This document shows positions 59,453 through 64,000 of a DNA stretch of 64,000 nt, one piece after another. Position 1 is the first letter of the stretch. Every line of letters begins with the position of its first letter. Position numbers and translations under genes: made by a program. The notes under the pieces were generated by a model, which was not told where the DNA came from, made no database searches, and saw only the letters and a program-made list of their open reading frames with translations. The stretch is from an uncultured Muribaculaceae bacterium (GTDB lineage Bacteria > Bacteroidota > Bacteroidia > Bacteroidales > Muribaculaceae): contig CAJTSR010000013.1 of NCBI GenBank assembly GCA_910579035.1, positions 1 through 64,000 on the forward strand, read 5' to 3'.

Positions 59453-60835
59453 ATGAAATTACGCAATTATCTCGGAGGTATGGCTCTTTGCGCCGCGCTC
59501 GGTGTTTCGGCCCAGGCTCCACGCTACATCTTTGTGTATATCGGCGACGGCATGGGCATGGGTCCCGTCGTTGCCGCCCAGACTTATAACCGCACCATAC
59601 TTAAGAACGACACTCCGCTCAATATGATGCAGATGCCCGTCGTTGGCTGGTGCCTTACTTATTCGGCCGATGCCGACATAACCGACTCCGCCGCCGCCGG
59701 GACAGCCCTGTCGACCGGGCATAAGACGCGCAACGGAATGCTCGGTATGGACGCCGATACCACCTCGGTGACATCGATAGCCTCCACGCTCCACGATATG
59801 GGCTACGGCGTGGCGGTCACCACGTCGGTAGCTCCCGACGATGCCACCCCTGCGGCATTCTATGCCCATGTGCCGAGCCGCAAGATGTTCTACGAGATAG
59901 GCTGCGACATGGCTGCGAGCGGCTATGAGTTTGTGGCAGGAGCAGGATTGCGTGGCACCAAGGTCGACGGCAAGGACACAGATCTTGAAAAGCGGTTCAA
60001 AAAAGAAAAGGTGCAGATAGTGCGCGGCCCCAAGGAAATATCCTCTATCGGCGACGGACGCGTGGTGCTTCTGAATCCCGAGGACACCCACGACTGGACC
60101 ATAGGTTACACAATCGATTCAATACCCGGCGTGCTCACACTGCCGCTTATCGCTGAAACGGCGCTCAAACATCTTGAAAAAACCTCGCCCGACAAGTTCT
60201 TCATGATGGTTGAGGGCGGCAATATCGACCATGCCCTTCATGCCAACGACGGCGGTGCCGCTCTCAAAGAGATACTCAACTTCGACAGCGCCCTCGGTGT
60301 GGCTTTCGACTTCTATCGCCAGCACCCCGATGAAACGCTAATCGTGGTGACTGCCGACCATGATACCGGCGGTATGGCTTATGTGCACCCGCGCGGCGGC
60401 AAGGGCGGCCTGAAGAACATCGACTACCAGCGCATATCCAAGGAAGAATTCAGCGAGTACTGCAAGGCCATTCTCAAATCGCGCAATATCTACACATGGG
60501 ACGATATGAAGGAATATCTTGCCGACAAACTCGGTTTCTTCACCCACATACCTGTTGATGCCGATGGCGAGGCACGTCTTAAAAAGATGTTCGACGATAC
60601 TTTCGAGCTTCGCAACAGTGCCGACCAGCACACGCTTTATGCCAACTTCAATGCTTTCGCTGTTGAGGTTTTCCGTATGTTCAACGATGCCACCGGCCTT
60701 GCGTTCACCACTACCAGCCACTCGGGCAACCCTGTGCCGGTGTTCGCGGTTGGTTGCGGCGCCGATGCTTTCAAAGGCTTCAACAACAATATCGGCATTC
60801 CGGCAGCAATAATGAAACTTGTCCAAAATAAATAA
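59453..60835 (+). CDS. Alkaline phosphatase, exported
   Basis: This 460-residue metal-dependent phosphomonoesterase of the PhoA superfamily has a signal peptide (about 1-21, VSA-QAP). The first metal site is YIGDGMGMGP, the nucleophile serine is in DSAAAGTALSTGHKT (about residue 80), and later ligands are in VEGGNIDHALHANDGG, TADHDTGGM and TTTSHSGNPVPVFAVG. It releases phosphate in the periplasm. It lies 13 bp after the GH3 gene and 5 bp before the amidase gene. Confidence 0.94.
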   Translation: MKLRNYLGGMALCAALGVSAQAPRYIFVYIGDGMGMGPVVAAQTYNRTILKNDTPLNMMQMPVVGWCLTYSADADITDSAAAGTALSTGHKTRNGMLGMDADTTSVTSIASTLHDMGYGVAVTTSVAPDDATPAAFYAHVPSRKMFYEIGCDMAASGYEFVAGAGLRGTKVDGKDTDLEKRFKKEKVQIVRGPKEISSIGDGRVVLLNPEDTHDWTIGYTIDSIPGVLTLPLIAETALKHLEKTSPDKFFMMVEGGNIDHALHANDGGAALKEILNFDSALGVAFDFYRQHPDETLIVVTADHDTGGMAYVHPRGGKGGLKNIDYQRISKEEFSEYCKAILKSRNIYTWDDMKEYLADKLGFFTHIPVDADGEARLKKMFDDTFELRNSADQHTLYANFNAFAVEVFRMFNDATGLAFTTTSHSGNPVPVFAVGCGADAFKGFNNNIGIPAAIMKLVQNK

Positions 60836-60840
60836 TATCT

Positions 60841-62289
60841 ATGAAACAGCTATTTGTAACATCAATCCTCGGTCTTGCAGCCCTCGCTGCTACCGCCGCC
60901 AACCCGCCCCTGCGCATATACGGCGACAGCGGCAAGCCCGACACCGTAAGCCGTCAGACATATTACCTTGTGGGCATCACGTCGCCCGGAGCGGAGGCGT
61001 GGATCGACGGCAAGGAGGCCCATGTATATAAGACAGGCTCTTTCGGCGCCGAAATCACCCTTAAAGAGGGTAAGAACGTGATTCCCGTCAAGGTGAAGCA
61101 AGGCAAGAAAAAAAGCGAAGTCAAGAGGACTGTTGTATATAGCCCTGTCACTGTCAAGAAAACAGTTGCCATAACCGAAAACACACGGGAGCTTGCACAG
61201 CCCGTGTATCTGGCCACCGATTCGGGCGCGTACCTCCAGTATGGCAACGGCGGCGACCGCCTTGGCGGCTCCAAGATAGGTTTCCTCGACCAGGGCGTGG
61301 AGCTTAAGGCTGTGGGAGAAACCAAGGGCTTGTACAAGGTGCAGCTGAGCGACAACTATTTTGCGTATGTGCCGAAAGAATATGTGCACAAGGCTGATTT
61401 CAACCCGGTTGTGGTAAATTCGGGTTCGGCTTCTCTGGCCAATATCGGCAAGGCCGACCGAGTGTCGATCTCGCTGCCGAGGCGCGTGGCATACACGAGT
61501 ATGACCATGATAGACCCGCAGGTGGTGAAGGTGTCGCTCTACGGCGTGACAAACAATACCAACTGGCTCACCCAGCGCAACGAGCTTGGCATCGTCGAAT
61601 TTGTGGACCTTCAGCAGGAATCCGACGTACTCCATCTCTACATACGTCTTAACGACAACCATAACTGGGGCTACTCCGTGCATTACCAGGGCAATATGCT
61701 TGTGATAGACGTTCGTCACCGTCCGAAATCGCTCGACCTTGCCGACCTTACCATAGGTCTTGACGCAGGCCACGGCGGAGAATTTCCCGGAGCGCGCTCG
61801 CCGTCGGGACTGCTGGAGAAAGACGTCAATCTCGACATAATTCTCAAAATGGCCGACATGCTCCGTGCCAAGGGTGCGAAGGTGGTGCTCACGCGTGAAG
61901 GCGACACCGGCCCGTCTATGACCGAGCGCAAGCGCATATGGCGCGATGGCGGAGTGGATATCGCTATCAGCGTCCACAATAATTCGTCGGGCAATCCCCT
62001 TGTGCCCATGGGAACAAGCTCCTACTACAAGCATATATGCAACCGCGGGCTTGCCAAGTCGCTCCACGAGTCGATGCTTACCCTCGGCCTTGCCAATTTC
62101 GGCCTCGTTGGCAATTTCAACTTCTCGCTCAACGGTCCGACGGAATATCCCAACGCCCTTGTGGAAGTGCTCTTTATGTCGTCGCTTCCCGAGGAGGAAA
62201 TGCTGGCCGATCCCGAGTACCGCACCAAGATAGCGGGCCGAATTGTTGCCGGACTGGAAAATTACCTGCGCGAGGCCGCCAAAAAGTGA
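60841..62289 (+). CDS. N-acetylmuramoyl-L-alanine amidase (AmiC type)
   Basis: This 482-residue exported zinc amidase cuts stem peptides from peptidoglycan, for daughter-cell separation or remodelling. After a signal peptide (about 1-20) comes an SH3-like region (about 115-185, AQPVYLATDSGAYLQYG, FAYVPKEYV), then a beta-rich AMIN-like part and the Amidase_3 domain from about 300. Zinc ligands: H in GLDAGHGG, E in LLEKDVNL, H in AISVHNNSS; the catalytic E is in ALVEVLFMSSLPEEE. All are present. It follows the phosphatase by 5 bp. Confidence 0.93.
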   Translation: MKQLFVTSILGLAALAATAANPPLRIYGDSGKPDTVSRQTYYLVGITSPGAEAWIDGKEAHVYKTGSFGAEITLKEGKNVIPVKVKQGKKKSEVKRTVVYSPVTVKKTVAITENTRELAQPVYLATDSGAYLQYGNGGDRLGGSKIGFLDQGVELKAVGETKGLYKVQLSDNYFAYVPKEYVHKADFNPVVVNSGSASLANIGKADRVSISLPRRVAYTSMTMIDPQVVKVSLYGVTNNTNWLTQRNELGIVEFVDLQQESDVLHLYIRLNDNHNWGYSVHYQGNMLVIDVRHRPKSLDLADLTIGLDAGHGGEFPGARSPSGLLEKDVNLDIILKMADMLRAKGAKVVLTREGDTGPSMTERKRIWRDGGVDIAISVHNNSSGNPLVPMGTSSYYKHICNRGLAKSLHESMLTLGLANFGLVGNFNFSLNGPTEYPNALVEVLFMSSLPEEEMLADPEYRTKIAGRIVAGLENYLREAAKK

Positions 62290-62298
62290 TTTTTTAGC

Positions 62299-62306
62299 TA
62301 ATTTTG
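62299..62306 (+). promoter_or_regulatory. -7 element for LOG-family gene
   Basis: TAATTTTG (62299-62306), ten bases before ATG 62316, matches TAnnTTTG; the -33 region lies inside the amidase gene and is not clear. Confidence 0.45.
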
Positions 62307-62315
62307 TGTCTTGAT

Positions 62316-62882
62316 ATGGAACAGGAACGCACAGCGATAACGGTTTACTGCGCATCGTCGCCTCGCCTTGAGCCGATATTTCATAAGGCCGCGGAGGCAC
62401 TCGGGCGCGAGATAGCGCTTTCGGGCGCGCGATTGGTGTACGGTGGCGGCCGCTCCGGCCTTATGGGCAGGGTGGCGGACTCCGTGCTTGAGGCCGGAGG
62501 CGCTGTGACGGGCGTGATACCCCGCTTTATGTATGAGCGCGGCTGGGGCCACGACGGGCTTCAGCGCCTTGACATAGTGGACTCCATGCACACCCGCAAG
62601 GAAGCGATGATGCGTATGGCCAAGGGCGTTGTGGCGCTTCCGGGCGGCATCGGAACTTTCGAGGAGTTGCTGGAGGCCATCACATGGCGCGAGTTGCGCC
62701 TGTTCGACGGCAACATAGCCATATATAATGTCGACGGCTATTTCGATCCTCTCATATCGATGCTTGAATCGGCGGTGGAGCGCGGCTTTATGCGTACCGA
62801 CCGCCGGAATCTCTACCGGGTAGTGTCTACGGCGCGCGAAGCCGTGGAGTATGCCCTTGGTGTTGAACCAACCGCACTATAA
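62316..62882 (+). CDS. LOG-family (TIGR00730) nucleotide 5'-monophosphate phosphoribohydrolase-like
   Basis: This 188-residue Rossmann-fold protein carries the LOG signature PGGIGTFEELLEAITWREL (about residue 110) and the nucleotide-binding VYGGGRSGLMG. Members cleave AMP-type nucleotides or release cytokinin bases; in gut bacteria the physiological substrate is unclear. ATG 62316 (MEQERT) is used. The next gene starts 32 bp before its stop codon. Confidence 0.9.
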   Translation: MEQERTAITVYCASSPRLEPIFHKAAEALGREIALSGARLVYGGGRSGLMGRVADSVLEAGGAVTGVIPRFMYERGWGHDGLQRLDIVDSMHTRKEAMMRMAKGVVALPGGIGTFEELLEAITWRELRLFDGNIAIYNVDGYFDPLISMLESAVERGFMRTDRRNLYRVVSTAREAVEYALGVEPTAL

Positions 62883-63867
62883 GGACTTGAAAGCCGACAG
62901 CACAGCTATACATCAGGCCGATACGGCAGCCACAGCCACTCCAGCGGTGGCTGCCGTGCCGGCATATGTGCGCGTGCGTCACCGCTGGCTTGACCCGAGG
63001 CTGCCCTACCCTCCCGAATATTTCGCCGACATGCCCCCGGTATTGTCGACCTCGCTCGTGGATTCTATCGCGGCTGACACCGTGGTGCCTCACATACTCA
63101 CGGAAGAACAGGCCGAGGTGCTGCGCTTCGAGGCTATGGTCGACAGCATAGAGCAAGCCCAGGCGTATGCCGAGGCTCATACCGGCCATGCCGAGGGCCT
63201 TAGGCCGGAGGCTCTGGCGCCGTCTTTCGGCAATATGGGCACGCTTGGAGCCTTGCTGGCCGGGACTATGGCTGTGGCCGCTCTTAGCTCCGGCGGTATC
63301 CGCAGGGCACTGAAGGCTTACAGGCACGAGCTGTGGAGCGTTCGGCGGCGCGCCAATGTTTTCGACGACGCCCGTTCGGCACCGTCGTGGGCGGCTGTTA
63401 TACTTGCCTTGCTCTTTATCGTGTTCGGCGGCATCGCTCTCTATTGTTCCACACCGGAGAGTGCCACCCCGACCTTCCTCGGCGCTGTTGCCGCCATGGG
63501 CGTGCTGGGCGCTTACTATGTGTTCCAGTTGTGCTCTTACGCCACCGTGGGATATGCTTTTTCCACACCGTCGGGGCGCTCCATGTGGCTGTCGGGCTTT
63601 GCCGCGTCGCAGGCTTTCACGGGCCTTGCGCTTGCTGTGCCGGCGCTTCTGCTAATGTATGTCCCGGAGTGGAAAATCCCCTTGCTGTATGCCTGTGCGG
63701 CCATCTATTGCGCCGGGCGTTTAGTGTTTATCGGCAAGGGAATAAGAATTTTTTACAATAAAATCAGGTCTTTGCTCTATTTTATTTTGTACCTTTGCAC
63801 CTTAGAAATTATACCCTTGTTTGCCGTATATGCGATTTTGGCATATATAGAAAGCGCATTGGTATGA
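62851..63867 (+). CDS. DUF4271 membrane protein
   Basis: This 338-residue inner-membrane protein has a variable N-terminal third with several acidic stretches and about six hydrophobic helices from residue 125 on. The DUF4271 core starts near RRANVFDD. Its function is unknown. In many Bacteroidales it lies directly before hemD, as it does here (26 bp). Start overlaps the LOG gene by 32 bp. Confidence 0.85.
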   Translation: MPLVLNQPHYKDLKADSTAIHQADTAATATPAVAAVPAYVRVRHRWLDPRLPYPPEYFADMPPVLSTSLVDSIAADTVVPHILTEEQAEVLRFEAMVDSIEQAQAYAEAHTGHAEGLRPEALAPSFGNMGTLGALLAGTMAVAALSSGGIRRALKAYRHELWSVRRRANVFDDARSAPSWAAVILALLFIVFGGIALYCSTPESATPTFLGAVAAMGVLGAYYVFQLCSYATVGYAFSTPSGRSMWLSGFAASQAFTGLALAVPALLLMYVPEWKIPLLYACAAIYCAGRLVFIGKGIRIFYNKIRSLLYFILYLCTLEIIPLFAVYAILAYIESALV

Positions 63868-63893
63868 TAGATGTTATTTAATGTACTGTCAGA

Positions 63894-64000
63894 GTGAAGA
63901 TTAAGAAAATTTTGGTATCACAGCCCAAGCCGGCGTCCGACAAATCGCCCTATTTCGAGCTTGCTCAGAAATACGGCGTAGAGATAGTGTTCCGTCCCTT
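63894..64000 (+). CDS. hemD: Uroporphyrinogen-III synthase, partial
   Basis: A GTG start at 63894 opens VKIKKILVSQPKPASDKSPY and continues in frame to the window end, 35 codons. The VSQPKP start with KSPYFELAQKYGVEIVFRP is what I know from HemD of Bacteroidales, which cyclises hydroxymethylbilane in heme synthesis. The assignment rests on this short N-terminus plus the DUF4271 linkage. Confidence 0.75.
   Translation, partial: MKIKKILVSQPKPASDKSPYFELAQKYGVEIVFRP

Noticed and set aside
1..64000. CRISPR array, rRNA operon or prophage
   Set aside because: No regularly spaced identical repeats, no rRNA sequence, and no phage structural or integrase genes were seen.

Overview
The window reads as chromosomal DNA of a gut-type member of Bacteroidales; a Muribaculaceae-like genome is my best guess. 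The basis is protein families and arrangements typical of the phylum: the type IX secretion protein PorV with C-terminal sorting tails on cargo, DUF4271 next to hemD, a fused DAHP synthase/chorismate mutase, DUF1573, a PCMD-domain protein, and a long-insert LepB. Many genes are also preceded by the Bacteroidetes promoter TTTG-N19/20-TAnnTTTG. The genus cannot be read with certainty.

Layout. 1-0.3 kb: broken end of an IS3-type element. 0.3-6.4 kb (minus): rnhB with an S24 repressor, an MscS channel, recA, DUF1573 and meaB, with apparent small-RNA loci at 3.1-3.3 kb and 6.5-6.85 kb. 6.9-11.7 kb (minus): pheT-yebC-M48 protease-upp. 11.9-16.6 kb (minus): a PCMD protein behind a long palindrome, then rsmI-MBL hydrolase-porV-ispF. 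16.7-17.75 kb: an AT-rich AbiF-like HEPN gene with its own promoter and a structured RNA in the leader, set between rsmI and pckA. 17.9-22.3 kb (minus): pckA, then rnz-tadA-lpxB. 22.7-28.1 kb: a CarboxypepD_reg protein facing the Phe/Tyr operon (pheA-aminotransferase-DAHP synthase/CM-tyrA), which has a Phe/Tyr-rich leader peptide and an attenuator. 28.1-35.5 kb: a low-molecular-weight phosphatase, an ECF sigma factor, the pdxJ-exbB-exbD-tonB-cobW operon, and divergent nadK genes. 35.5-38.7 kb: the lepB-wbqC operon enclosed by 417-bp inverted repeats. 38.9-48 kb: two secreted T9SS-type proteins, a CDF transporter, tRNA-Ala(GGC), and a NamZ-symporter-WYL group. 48.2-57.8 kb (minus): an eight-gene lysS-gpsA-rlmN-pdxA-NTP transferase-parE-coaD-S41 operon. 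57.9-64 kb (plus): GH3, alkaline phosphatase, amidase, LOG, DUF4271 and the start of hemD.

Most of the window is housekeeping: translation, cofactors (B6, NAD, CoA, heme), envelope, and aromatic amino acids. The parts that are not ordinary are the AbiF-like protein with its leader RNA, the Phe/Tyr ribosome-mediated attenuator, the 3.2-kb inverted-repeat-bounded lepB segment, three unassigned structured RNA loci, and several families of intergenic palindromes. All starts were chosen by eye; where an upstream non-ATG start is possible this is stated.
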